From: an uncultured Lachnospiraceae bacterium
Lineage (GTDB): Bacteria > Bacillota > Clostridia > Lachnospirales > Lachnospiraceae
NCBI GenBank assembly: GCA_905193085.1
Contig: CAJJNI010000002.1
Coordinates: forward strand, 1 to 39,751
Reading direction: 5' to 3'
DNA: 39,751 bases
Shown here in pieces: positions 9,121 through 17,351 of this stretch. A program made the position numbers and the translations under genes. The notes under the pieces were generated by a model that was given only the letters and a program-made list of their open reading frames with translations, did no database searches and was not told the DNA's origin. The number at the start of each line of letters is the position of its first letter. Position 1 is the stretch's first letter.

Positions 9121-9609
9121 CTACTCTGCTTCTCTTTCTGCCGCATTCTGTAAAGGTCCGTTGGCAACATCTCTGTATAAAACACCATCAAGATGGTCAC
9201 ATTCATGACAAATTGCTCTTGCTAAAAGTTCTTCTCCTTCAAGCTCATACTGCTCCATATTTTCATCAAAGAAACGAACCTTAACAACATTAGGTCTTGT
9301 AACTATTCCAAATACTCCCGGAAGACTAAGACATGCTTCTTCTCCTGTCTGTTCTCCGCTTCTTTCTATTATTTCAGGATTAATAAGGACAAGCGGCTGT
9401 GGTTCTTCATCTTCTCCTGCAACATCTATAACTACAATTCTTTTTAAAACTCCAACCTGTGGTGCAGCAAGTCCAACACCGTTTGCTTCATACATTGTAT
9501 CAAACATATCATCTATAAGCTCTAATATTCTGTCGTTTACTTCTGTTACCTCTCTGCATTTTTTTCTTAAAACTGCGTCTCCCTCAGTTCTGATTTTTCT
9601 GATTGCCAT
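9121..9609 (-). CDS. def: Peptide deformylase
   Basis: Metal-dependent hydrolase that removes the formyl group from nascent N-termini. All three motifs are present: GVGLAAPQVG (44-53), EACLSLPG with metal ligand C93, and HECDH with H135, E136 and H139. The length of 162 aa, without a long insertion, is closer to the short-type deformylases than to longer Gram-positive type 2 forms. An AGGAGG site is placed 7 nt before the ATG. It sits between priA and fmt as in many Firmicutes. Confidence 0.97.
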   Translation of the reverse strand: MAIRKIRTEGDAVLRKKCREVTEVNDRILELIDDMFDTMYEANGVGLAAPQVGVLKRIVVIDVAGEDEEPQPLVLINPEIIERSGEQTGEEACLSLPGVFGIVTRPNVVKVRFFDENMEQYELEGEELLARAICHECDHLDGVLYRDVANGPLQNAAEREAE

Positions 9610-9644
9610 TTGTATTTCCTCCTATATTTGTTATGTTTTTGTTA

Positions 9645-11861
9645 TTAACAAAAATCAAACTGTACTTCAAAATCACATTTATATTTATCCATAAAATGAA
9701 GTGTTACTCTCTCAAGATATTCTCTTACCTTTATCAGTAACTCTTCATCTTCACTCTTAAAATAAAATACCTGCCGGTACATATCCTGCAATTTATAAAT
9801 TACCGCCGGTGCCGGACCTACTATCCGAAGATTATCAATATCAGCCGCTTCAAGCTGCAGTTTTATATATGAAACTACTTTTAACAGCAGTTCTTCTGAT
9901 TCGGATATAACATAAAATTCCATCATATTTCCTGCCGGTGGATAATTCATAATTTTTCTGTATTTCATTTCCTTCTCATAAAACTGCTCATAATCCTGAT
10001 CAGCCGCACATTGTATGCAATAATGCTCCGGATTATATGTCTGAAATACAACTTCTCCCGGCAGACTGCCTCTCCCGGCTCTTCCGGCCGCCTGAACAAG
10101 AAGCTGAAATGTTCTCTCACTTCCCATATAAGAAGCACTGTTAAGTGACAGGTCTGCTGCCAAAATTCCAACAAGTGTTACATTTTTAAAATCATGACCT
10201 TTAACAATCATCTGCGTTCCGATAAGTATATCTGCCTCACGGTTCGCAAAGCTTTTCACTATCTGCTCATGACCTTTCTTACCTTTAGTAGTATCCATGT
10301 CCATGCGAAGGACTCTTGCATTTGGAAATTCTTTATTTACAAGGCTTTCTATCTGCTGTGTTCCAGCCTTAAAGCCCATTATATATTTTGAGCCGCACTG
10401 CGGACACTTATTTATATCTGATATCTGATAACCGCAATAATGACATATAAGTCTGCCATTAGTATGCTGTGATAACGAAACATCACAGTGAGGACATTTC
10501 ATAACATGCCCACAACTTCTACATGATACGAATCCGGCATAACCCCTGCGATTCAGAAAAAGCATAATCTGCTCGTTTTTATTAAGTTTTTCATTAATCA
10601 GCATCTTAAGCCTGCGGCTGAATATAGAACGGTTTCCTTCCCGCAGTTCTTTTCTTAAATCTTCAACATAAACTTTCGGCATTTCCTGTTCAAAGGCTCT
10701 TCCTTTAAGCTCAAGAAGCTTATAAACGCCACATTTTGCCCGGTAATATGTCTCAATCGAGGGTGTTGCAGAACCGAGTATCACAGACGCACCGCATAAT
10801 GAAGCCCTCTTAAGTGCAGTTTCCCTTGCATGATACTTAGGGGTAACTTCACTTTTATAACTGCTTTCATGTTCTTCATCAATTATTATAACACCTAAAT
10901 TTGTAAAAGGTGTGAACAATGCGGAGCGCGGGCCTATCATTATCTGTACTTCACCTGATTTTGCACGCTGCATCTGGTCATATTTTTCCCCTGCTGACAG
11001 CCTTGAATGTAAAACTGATACTTTATCACCAAAATATCCTGTAAATCTGCTGACTGTCTGGTATGTCAGAGCAATTTCCGGTATCAGTACAATTGCCTGC
11101 ATACCTTTATTTATTATATATTCTATTATTTTAATATAAACTTCTGTCTTACCGCTTCCTGTTACTCCATGAATAAGATAATTTCTGCGTATATTTTTAT
11201 CAAAATCATTTAAAACCGTATCCAATACAAACTGTTGTTCGTCATTAAGTTTTTTTACCGTAAAAGTATTGTTATCTTCAACAGGATTTCTGAAAATACG
11301 CTCTTCTTCACATACTATAACACCCTCCGAAAGCATTGCCTGCACTGTCTGGGCTGAAATATTAAGCATGTTTTTTGCTTCGCTCATTTTCATGGACTTT
11401 CGCTCTATTAAACTATTAAGCAGTCTTTCTTTTGCCTTATACTTTTTTCTATGATACTCTGCCAAAACAGCTTTTGCCCTTAAATCATCAAGATTTAAGC
11501 TTAATGTTTTCTCTGATAAGTGTTTTACTTTATTTTTTACGGGCAGCACAACCTTTAATGCCTGTATCATCGTACAACCGTATTTTTCTTTCATCCAGCA
11601 GGCAAGCGAAATAAGCTGGCCCTCAAGCACTGTCTTACTTTCTGAAACTTCAATTATTTCTTTTATTTTATCTTTATCATATTGAGGTTCTGAAATTATA
11701 TCAATTATGAAACCATTAATTTTTCTGTTACTGTTTCCAAATGGAATAACAACACTTGCACCGACAACTGCCTTTTCTTCCCAAAGCTTTGGTATTGCAT
11801 ATTCAAATATTCTGTCCAGTTTTTCATTTACAATATCAATGATTATGCTGGCATATTTCAT
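9645..11861 (-). CDS. priA: Primosomal protein N' (replication restart helicase PriA)
   Basis: 3'-5' superfamily 2 helicase that recognises stalled forks and reloads the replisome. N-terminal 3'-primer-end binding and winged-helix parts span about 1-200. Walker A GSGKT is at 235-239 and the DEAH-type box reads DEEH. A zinc-binding insertion holds four paired cysteine motifs (CRSCG, CPHC, CHYC and CPQC). Motifs V and VI follow, with QAAGRAGR. The length of 738 aa is normal. Its start lies 26 nt inside the end of murE, a clear sign of a shared transcript. Confidence 0.97.
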   Translation of the reverse strand: MKYASIIIDIVNEKLDRIFEYAIPKLWEEKAVVGASVVIPFGNSNRKINGFIIDIISEPQYDKDKIKEIIEVSESKTVLEGQLISLACWMKEKYGCTMIQALKVVLPVKNKVKHLSEKTLSLNLDDLRAKAVLAEYHRKKYKAKERLLNSLIERKSMKMSEAKNMLNISAQTVQAMLSEGVIVCEEERIFRNPVEDNNTFTVKKLNDEQQFVLDTVLNDFDKNIRRNYLIHGVTGSGKTEVYIKIIEYIINKGMQAIVLIPEIALTYQTVSRFTGYFGDKVSVLHSRLSAGEKYDQMQRAKSGEVQIMIGPRSALFTPFTNLGVIIIDEEHESSYKSEVTPKYHARETALKRASLCGASVILGSATPSIETYYRAKCGVYKLLELKGRAFEQEMPKVYVEDLRKELREGNRSIFSRRLKMLINEKLNKNEQIMLFLNRRGYAGFVSCRSCGHVMKCPHCDVSLSQHTNGRLICHYCGYQISDINKCPQCGSKYIMGFKAGTQQIESLVNKEFPNARVLRMDMDTTKGKKGHEQIVKSFANREADILIGTQMIVKGHDFKNVTLVGILAADLSLNSASYMGSERTFQLLVQAAGRAGRGSLPGEVVFQTYNPEHYCIQCAADQDYEQFYEKEMKYRKIMNYPPAGNMMEFYVISESEELLLKVVSYIKLQLEAADIDNLRIVGPAPAVIYKLQDMYRQVFYFKSEDEELLIKVREYLERVTLHFMDKYKCDFEVQFDFC

Positions 11862-13299
11862 CTATTATTACCCTCTCGTCCATAGGATATTTTTTTCCTT
11901 CTATTTCCTGATAATCTTCATGACCCTTGCCGGCAAGAACTATAACATCCCCCGGTCTGGCATTATGGATTGCATAAGCTATTGCTTCTTTTCTGTCGAG
12001 AATCTCGACATATTTTCCATCAGTTTTGTTCATTCCAATTTTAATATCATCAATTATATCCTGTGGTTTTTCATATCGTGGATTATCTGATGTAATTATC
12101 GTCAAATCAGCAAGTTTTCCTGAAACTTCTCCCATTTCATATCTGCGGCTCTTTGACCTGTTTCCGCCACAGCCGAATAAACAGACAAGTCTTTTAGGAT
12201 TATATTCCCTGAGAGTTGTCAAAAGGCTCTCAAGACTCATTGCATTGTGGGCATAATCGATCATCAGTGTAAAGTCATCTGATATTTTTACCATTTCTAT
12301 TCTGCCCTTAACTTTTGCAACTTTAAGTGCCTTTGTAATATCTTCATCGGACACACCAAAATGGCTGCATATTGCAATTGCTGTCAATGAATTATAAACG
12401 CTGAATCTTCCTGGCAAATCAATTTCAACAGGGAAATTAAGCTTTCCGCACACATTATAAGAAATACCAAGATAACCCTGTCCGTTAACCATTTTTACAT
12501 CTTCTGCGTGAAAATCGGCATCACTGCTAAAGCCATATGTCTCAACTTCGCATGTGTGACCTTCTAACACCTGCTTATATCTCTCATCATCACAGTTTAC
12601 AATACCAACTTTGCACTGTTTAAACAATAATCCCTTACAATGCATATACTCTTCAAAATCTTTATGCTCTCCCGGACCGATATGGTCTGGTTCGATATTT
12701 GTAAAAATTCCATAATCAAATATAAAACCTGCTGTTCTGTGCAGCATAAGCGCCTGGCTTGACACTTCCATAACGACACAGTCACAGCCTTCATCTGCCA
12801 TCTGTCTGAATGTTTTCTGAAGTACAGTGGATTCAGGTGTTGTATTTTTTGAAGGAATAGTCTTATCTCCAATTATTGTCTCAATTGTACCGATAAGTCC
12901 CACTTTATATCCTGAATTTTCCAATATTGATTTTACCATATATGTTGTGGTAGTTTTTCCTTTTGTTCCTGTTATTCCTATTACTTTAAGCTCTTTTGCC
13001 GGATGATTATAATAAGCTGCTGCAATGCATGCCATTGCATATCTTGAATCTTTAACTTTAATAACCGTCACATCATCTGCGGCATCAACACTGTCTTCGA
13101 CAATAAGAATCTTTGCGCCCTTTTCAACTACTTCCGGAACAAATTTATGCCCGTCTGATACATTACCTTTTATACAAAAAAACAGACTGCCTTCTGTTAC
13201 CTTTCTTGAATCATTCACTATATCGGTAACATTAACATCAATGCGGCCCTGTATGCAGTCATAATCCAAGCCATCTAACAAATCCACTAATGCTTTCAT
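11836..13299 (-). CDS. murE: UDP-N-acetylmuramoyl-dipeptide--2,6-diaminopimelate ligase
   Basis: Mur ligase that adds the third residue to the peptidoglycan stem peptide in the cytoplasm. The ATP-binding motif GTKGKTTT, the VSSQAL segment and the DYAHN motif of the C-terminal domain are visible. The substrate-specificity loop reads DNPR, the version seen in meso-diaminopimelate enzymes. I start at the ATG 13297-13299, which has an AAAGGAG site 8 nt upstream. An ATG nine codons earlier has no ribosome binding site. The protein is 487 aa. It follows a 58-aa membrane peptide by 50 nt and overlaps priA by 26 nt. Confidence 0.96.
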   Translation of the reverse strand: MKALVDLLDGLDYDCIQGRIDVNVTDIVNDSRKVTEGSLFFCIKGNVSDGHKFVPEVVEKGAKILIVEDSVDAADDVTVIKVKDSRYAMACIAAAYYNHPAKELKVIGITGTKGKTTTTYMVKSILENSGYKVGLIGTIETIIGDKTIPSKNTTPESTVLQKTFRQMADEGCDCVVMEVSSQALMLHRTAGFIFDYGIFTNIEPDHIGPGEHKDFEEYMHCKGLLFKQCKVGIVNCDDERYKQVLEGHTCEVETYGFSSDADFHAEDVKMVNGQGYLGISYNVCGKLNFPVEIDLPGRFSVYNSLTAIAICSHFGVSDEDITKALKVAKVKGRIEMVKISDDFTLMIDYAHNAMSLESLLTTLREYNPKRLVCLFGCGGNRSKSRRYEMGEVSGKLADLTIITSDNPRYEKPQDIIDDIKIGMNKTDGKYVEILDRKEAIAYAIHNARPGDVIVLAGKGHEDYQEIEGKKYPMDERVIIDEICQHNH

Positions 13300-13349
13300 C
13301 AAACAAACTCCTTTCCATAAAGACATTCTATTTATTTTAACATACTTTT

Positions 13350-13526
13350 TTACAAATGTCCATTTTCTTCATTCTTTTTTCTCTCTTCTCTGCTTTCTTC
13401 ATTTATTTTCTGACTTATTCCTTCACTTATTTTCTTTTTTGCAGATTTAACTGTTACCATTAAAATTATAAAACCAATTGCCGCCCCAATCAAAAAACAA
13501 CCTGCTAAAAATAATATATTTTTCAT
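13350..13526 (-). CDS. Small single-pass membrane peptide at the head of the murE operon
   Basis: A 58-aa reading frame with ATG at 13524-13526 and TAA at 13350-13352. A hydrophobic, glycine-containing helix spans about residues 3-26 and is followed by a highly charged Lys/Glu tail (about 27-56) of coiled-coil character. This layout resembles short DUF3789-like peptides, but I cannot confirm membership. A GGA site lies 13 nt upstream, which is rather far. It lies directly downstream of a near-consensus promoter and 50 nt before murE, so it would be the first gene of the long operon. Confidence 0.6.
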   Translation of the reverse strand: MKNILFLAGCFLIGAAIGFIILMVTVKSAKKKISEGISQKINEESREERKKNEENGHL

Positions 13527-13590
13527 TTATCACGCATATTCCTTTCTTTTTGTACTGTTTTAACCGCAAATAAACATATTTTCAAGTAAT

Positions 13591-13619
13591 ATGATATATC
13601 AATTTGATAAAAATATCAA
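13591..13619 (-). promoter_or_regulatory. Sigma-A-type promoter for the murE-priA-def-fmt-rsmB operon
   Basis: Read on the minus strand, TTGATA (13614-13619) and TATCAT (13591-13596) are separated by 17 nt. Each hexamer matches the consensus at five of six bases. The predicted start is near 13584, giving a leader of roughly 58 nt before the 58-aa gene. No other comparable site was noticed between the genes of the operon. Confidence 0.6.
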
Positions 13620-13682
13620 GTTTTATAATTTGTTTATTTTTTGAACACAGTTTGAACACAGTTTCAAGGTATTCTAATAAAG

Positions 13683-13763
13683 GATAGTAGTTAAGCACTC
13701 ACTATCTCTCCCCCCCTCATAAAAGTGGAAAGGACCAAAAGAACGTAACTTTTGGTCCTTTTC
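13683..13763 (+). ncRNA. Candidate small structured RNA
   Basis: The plus strand shows a small hairpin with arms GATAGT and ACTATC (13683-13706). A C-rich single-stranded stretch (seven consecutive C around 13710-13717) follows, and then a perfect 13-bp hairpin (13729-13741 with 13749-13761, loop of 7) ending in four T. Stem-loop, C-rich anti-Shine-Dalgarno-like loop and terminator is the layout of many Firmicute trans-acting sRNAs. A weak promoter could use TTGAAC at 13652-13657 and TCTAAT at 13673-13678, but the spacing is only 15 nt. The orientation is uncertain: the minus strand carries a short frame with a good ribosome binding site across the same bases. Confidence 0.35.
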
Positions 13764-14001
13764 GTATGCAAAAATATATTTTCACAACTATTTATATACT
13801 TATTATACTTATACACTGATATACTCCTTCACTTATTGTTTACAGTAATTGAATGATAGGTGTTGAGCGATAATTGAATTAAATAATAATTGAATTCTAT
13901 TTTATAAAAAAATCAATTATTACTAAATCCATATGAAAAGAAAAAACAATATAAAACAGAATAACCGCTAAATAAAAAAAATTAATAGCAGAACAAAATA
14001 A

Positions 14002-14042
14002 AAAGTCCGGGAAGACCGTGTTTACAAGACTTCCCAGACTTT
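14002..14042 (-). terminator. Rho-independent terminator after the PfkB-family kinase gene
   Basis: A 13-bp stem with one G-U pair joins 14030-14042 to 14002-14014. On the minus strand it is followed by TTATTTTG. It lies 12 nt past the kinase stop codon and ends the sugar cluster transcript. Confidence 0.85.
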
Positions 14043-14054
14043 ATTTTTATGCTG

Positions 14055-14984
14055 TTACTCCAATACAGTAACTACTGCATCTTTATATAATTTTTCTCTG
14101 TCTTCTTCTTCAAAGTATCCTGTTGCCATTGTAAGTGCATTTGCACTTGAAACTGAAACAGCATATTTTAACATTTCTTCTACAGAATATTCTCTCTTAA
14201 TTCCAACAGCAAAAGCTGCAACCATTGAATCACCGCAGCCTACCGTATTAACAGGCTTTATTTTTGCCGGTTTTCCATGATAAACATGTTCATCAGTAAT
14301 TACGAGTGCTCCGTCTGCACCAAGTGAAATTACAACATATTTTATTCCGCTTCTCTGAAGTTTTTTACCGTTTTCAATAAGTTCTTCCCTGTTATTTATT
14401 GAAACACCGAGAAGAGCTTTGATTTCATCTGAATTAGGTTTTATCATTGTTGGTTTTGATTTAATACCTTCTTCAAGTAATTTTCCACTTGTATCAAGGA
14501 GTACAGGTGTATTTTTCTGCCTTGCCTGTTCTATCATTTTGCCATATATATCAGTTCCGACGCCCTTTGGCACACTTCCTGAAATTGTTATAACATCACT
14601 TTTATCTATTATTTTTGAGAACTCATTCATGAACTCTTCGATTTCTTCTTCTGAAACTTCGGCACCCGGCTCTAAAAACTCTGTGGAAGTTCCATCAGCA
14701 GCCAATACATTAATACATGAACGTGTCTCATTTTTTGTGTGAACAAATTCACTTGGCACATTCTGCTCTTTTAACATATCTTCTACATACGCACCTGCAT
14801 GTCCGCCTACAAATCCCGTTGCCAGAACTTCTTCACCACACAATTTTGCAACTTTTGCAACATTAAGGCCTTTACCTCCTGGAGTATTCGTACATTTCTG
14901 TACTCTCATTACTTCTCCCTGATTAAAATCACCAATTACATATGCCTTATCTACCGCAACATTAAGTGTTACTGTCGTAATCAT
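14055..14984 (-). CDS. PfkB-family sugar-phosphate kinase (1-phosphofructokinase / tagatose-6-phosphate kinase type)
   Basis: ATP-dependent kinase that most likely makes a ketose 1,6-bisphosphate for the aldolase of the same cluster. Ribokinase-fold motifs are GGKGLN (36-41) and a C-terminal signature with GCGD at 249-252, D252 being the catalytic base. The usual GAGD has Cys in place of Ala. The MITTVTLNVAVD start and the length of 309 aa fit the FruK/LacC group. Sequence alone does not separate fructose-1-phosphate from tagatose-6-phosphate kinase. The neighbouring GatD-like dehydrogenase and aldolase make a tagatose-type role attractive. Its ribosome binding site lies in a possible RNA switch. 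Confidence 0.88.
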   Translation of the reverse strand: MITTVTLNVAVDKAYVIGDFNQGEVMRVQKCTNTPGGKGLNVAKVAKLCGEEVLATGFVGGHAGAYVEDMLKEQNVPSEFVHTKNETRSCINVLAADGTSTEFLEPGAEVSEEEIEEFMNEFSKIIDKSDVITISGSVPKGVGTDIYGKMIEQARQKNTPVLLDTSGKLLEEGIKSKPTMIKPNSDEIKALLGVSINNREELIENGKKLQRSGIKYVVISLGADGALVITDEHVYHGKPAKIKPVNTVGCGDSMVAAFAVGIKREYSVEEMLKYAVSVSSANALTMATGYFEEEDREKLYKDAVVTVLE

Positions 14985-14993
14985 TTAAAAACT

Positions 14994-15041
14994 CTCCTTT
15001 TCACTGTAAAAGGAGAACAACTATACAGTTCTTCTCCTTTT
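14994..15041 (-). promoter_or_regulatory. Possible RNA switch controlling the ribosome binding site of the PfkB-family kinase
   Basis: On the minus strand three segments occur in order: AAAAGGAGAA (15008-15017 complement arm at 15032-15041), its complement TTCTCCTTTT (15008-15017), and AAAAGGAGAG (14992-15001), which is the Shine-Dalgarno region 9 nt before the kinase ATG. The middle segment can pair with the first (10 bp plus 4 inner bp) or with the third (9 bp, loop of 6). The two structures exclude each other, so one leaves the ribosome binding site free and the other masks it. The first hairpin followed by TTTT may also act as a partial terminator or RNA end. Confidence 0.5.
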
Positions 15042-15063
15042 GCAATAATTATTATGTATACGA

Positions 15064-16113
15064 TTATTTTTTAGTATAACCATTCCAACCTGGAATTTCT
15101 CCATTGATGTCCCAAAGATCCTGCCAATCGTCTGCACCTTCCCAAAGGAATACCTGTCCTTTGATAAGACGGCAATTCTTATCAACAGTCTTTAATATTT
15201 CAATTTCTTTATCTGTAAGAGGGTCCATGAAGCTGCTCTGTAAATTGCTCATATATTCATTTCTGTGAATTGAGAACGGAATTGGAGAATGACCTCTCTG
15301 AACTGCCCATTTTAAACAGATAACAGCAGGATGAACTCCATGAGCTTTAGCAATTTCCTGAATTTCAGGTAATTCAATATCAGCAACATCTGTATCAGTC
15401 TTATCTCTGTCTGGTCTTGTTGGAGAACCAATTGGACAGAAACCTATAATCTGAATATCATTTTCTTTACAGAAATCGTATAATTCAGGCTGCTGGAAAC
15501 ATGGATGAAGTTCCATTTCATTTACAGCAGGTTTAATACGACAATCTCTTAAAATAAGTTTTAATTTTGGAATTGTAACATTAGATACACCAATGTGTTT
15601 AACAAGTCCCATATCAACTAATTTTTCCATCTGTCTCCAGCATGCCATGAATTCTTCATGGATATATGGTCTTGATAATGGGTTTCTTGTATCACCGTCA
15701 CATCCTGGTGGATGATAGTTAGGGAATGGCCAGTGTACAAAGTATAAATCAAGATAATCTAATCTTAAGTCTTTTAATGTCTTTGCACATGATAATAAAA
15801 CATCACCTTTACCATGCATATCATTCCATACCTTTGATGTAATGAATAAGTCTTCTCTCTTAACACCGGCGTCCATAGCTTTCTCCAAAGCTGCACCGAT
15901 TAAGTGTTCATTTCCATAACATGAAGCACAGTCTACAAGACGATAACCTGACTTAACTGCGTCTTCAATTGCATTAGCAATATCTTCTCCTGAAAAACGG
16001 TCTGAACCAAATGTTCCAATACCTATTCCCGGCATTTTAGCACCGGTATAAAGTGTTCTCTGTGGTACTTTAGAAGGATCTACAGCATCCACTGGAATTG
16101 TATTTTCTGACAT
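15064..16113 (-). CDS. Aldo/keto reductase, aldose reductase-like
   Basis: NAD(P)H-dependent TIM-barrel oxidoreductase of 349 aa. The catalytic tetrad is complete: D61, Y66 (in CYGNE), K94 (ITSKVW) and H127 (FVHWPF). In the cofactor motif the usual IPKS is IPFS (F280), so the lysine that normally contacts the NADPH 2'-phosphate is missing, while an arginine follows at 284. This hints at NADH use. The protein is longer than the common 280-320 aa, with an aromatic C-terminal tail (about 322-349). It is the fourth gene of the sugar cluster and has its own promoter with an overlapping dyad. Its substrate is unknown; an aldose or keto-sugar is likely. Confidence 0.9.
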   Translation of the reverse strand: MSENTIPVDAVDPSKVPQRTLYTGAKMPGIGIGTFGSDRFSGEDIANAIEDAVKSGYRLVDCASCYGNEHLIGAALEKAMDAGVKREDLFITSKVWNDMHGKGDVLLSCAKTLKDLRLDYLDLYFVHWPFPNYHPPGCDGDTRNPLSRPYIHEEFMACWRQMEKLVDMGLVKHIGVSNVTIPKLKLILRDCRIKPAVNEMELHPCFQQPELYDFCKENDIQIIGFCPIGSPTRPDRDKTDTDVADIELPEIQEIAKAHGVHPAVICLKWAVQRGHSPIPFSIHRNEYMSNLQSSFMDPLTDKEIEILKTVDKNCRLIKGQVFLWEGADDWQDLWDINGEIPGWNGYTKK

Positions 16114-16208
16114 ATTCTAACCTCTCTTCTTATTATTTTATTTTATGATGATGCCGGTTAAAACACAATATTTTACTGCATAAAAACTCATGCACCATAT
16201 TTATATAT

Positions 16209-16237
16209 ATTCTACTACATATTTAATGAATTGTCAT
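16209..16237 (-). promoter_or_regulatory. Promoter of the aldo/keto reductase gene
   Basis: On the minus strand, ATGACA (16232-16237) and TAGAAT (16209-16214) are 17 nt apart, each with five of six consensus bases. The predicted start is near 16202, about 90 nt before the ATG. It would also feed the PfkB-family gene downstream. Confidence 0.5.
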
Positions 16238-16244
16238 TAAATAT
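16219..16244. promoter_or_regulatory. Perfect 11-bp dyad, candidate operator
   Basis: ATATTTAATGA (16219-16229) and its exact complement (16234-16244) flank a 4-nt spacer. The dyad covers the -35 hexamer and most of the spacer of the reductase promoter, the placement expected of a repressor site. On the minus strand it is not followed by a T tract, so it is unlikely to be a terminator for the upstream genes. Confidence 0.45.
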
Positions 16245-16273
16245 TTTTGTAAATTATTCATAATGTATTTATA

Positions 16274-17323
16274 TTATGCCTCGCTGTCAATTAAGATTTT
16301 ACCCTTAACTGTTCCGGGTGTTTTATACATTTCAAATGCATCTGCAATCTTACTTAAAGGCATTTTCTTAAATATCAAATCCTCGTTAAATTTTAACTGA
16401 CCTGTCTTGAAATAATGTGCTGTTAAATCCCATTCTTTTCCAGGGAATGGAGCACTGTAAGACATCCATGAACCTGTAAGCATAAATTCCTGACGATTAA
16501 TGTTTTCCCATTCTTTTACTGTAAATGAGAGTTCTTTTGTAGGAGTTCCGATAAAACATACTCCTGCTTTATTTGCAGCAAGTTCAAATGCCATATGCAT
16601 TGTAATTGTATTTCCAGCTGTCTCATAAACAAAACCATAACCCTTATTATCTGTAAGAGCCATTGCCTGTTCCACATAATCTTTATCAAGTGTATTAATA
16701 ACAGCATCTGCACCAAGCTTTAATGCCAAATCAAGTCTTTCCTTACTGATATCAAATACAACAACCTTCTTAGCACCAAAAATCTTAGCCCACTGCATCG
16801 TGAACATACCGATTGTACCGCCACCTAAAATAGCAACACATTCACCGCCATGATAATTTACTCTGTTGAGCCCATGAAGTGCTACAGTTGATGGTTCAAA
16901 GAAAGCACCCTGCTCAAATGATACTTCATCATCAAATTTTACTGCATTTAATTCTGGAACTACTACATATTCTGCAAAGCTTCCAAATTCTCTTGAACCG
17001 ATAAAACTATAATGCTTGCATAATGAATAGTTACCTTTCTGGCAGTCTTCACATTTCATACATGGTACAAGTGGAACTCCTGAAACACGGTCTCCCGGTT
17101 TTACTCTTGTTACACCTTCACCAACTTCCTCTACAGTACCTGAAAATTCATGTCCGAGTACATTTGGGAAATAATGACACGCATCTCCATTTACACGAGG
17201 AATGTCAGAACCACAAATTCCTGTATATTTAACTTTAATTAATACCTGGCCTTCTTTTGGCTGTGGTTTTTCGATATCTTCATAACGGATATCTTCTCTT
17301 GCATGAACTACTCCTGCTTTCAT
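16274..17323 (-). CDS. Zinc-dependent medium-chain dehydrogenase, galactitol-1-phosphate 5-dehydrogenase (GatD)-like
   Basis: Oxidises a polyol or polyol phosphate to the ketose form. Catalytic zinc ligands are C37, H58, E59 and E143. Structural zinc cysteines are C88, C91, C94 and C102. The Rossmann motif GGGTIG is near 167-172, and the acidic D191 after the second strand favours NAD over NADP. Segments such as GICGSDIPR, FIGSREFG and the GSWMSYSAPFPG stretch resemble the GatD group closely, more than general sorbitol or threonine dehydrogenases. It lies 28 nt after the FGGY kinase gene. No galactitol PTS genes are present, so the true substrate may be a non-phosphorylated or kinase-phosphorylated polyol. 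Confidence 0.9.
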   Translation of the reverse strand: MKAGVVHAREDIRYEDIEKPQPKEGQVLIKVKYTGICGSDIPRVNGDACHYFPNVLGHEFSGTVEEVGEGVTRVKPGDRVSGVPLVPCMKCEDCQKGNYSLCKHYSFIGSREFGSFAEYVVVPELNAVKFDDEVSFEQGAFFEPSTVALHGLNRVNYHGGECVAILGGGTIGMFTMQWAKIFGAKKVVVFDISKERLDLALKLGADAVINTLDKDYVEQAMALTDNKGYGFVYETAGNTITMHMAFELAANKAGVCFIGTPTKELSFTVKEWENINRQEFMLTGSWMSYSAPFPGKEWDLTAHYFKTGQLKFNEDLIFKKMPLSKIADAFEMYKTPGTVKGKILIDSEA

Positions 17324-17351
17324 TTTAATGCTTCCTTTCTCATCTGATATT

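Noticed and set aside
13846..13895. Three copies of TAATTGAAT at 13846, 13871 and 13887
   Set aside because: Short, irregularly spaced and in extremely AT-rich DNA, so chance is a sufficient explanation.
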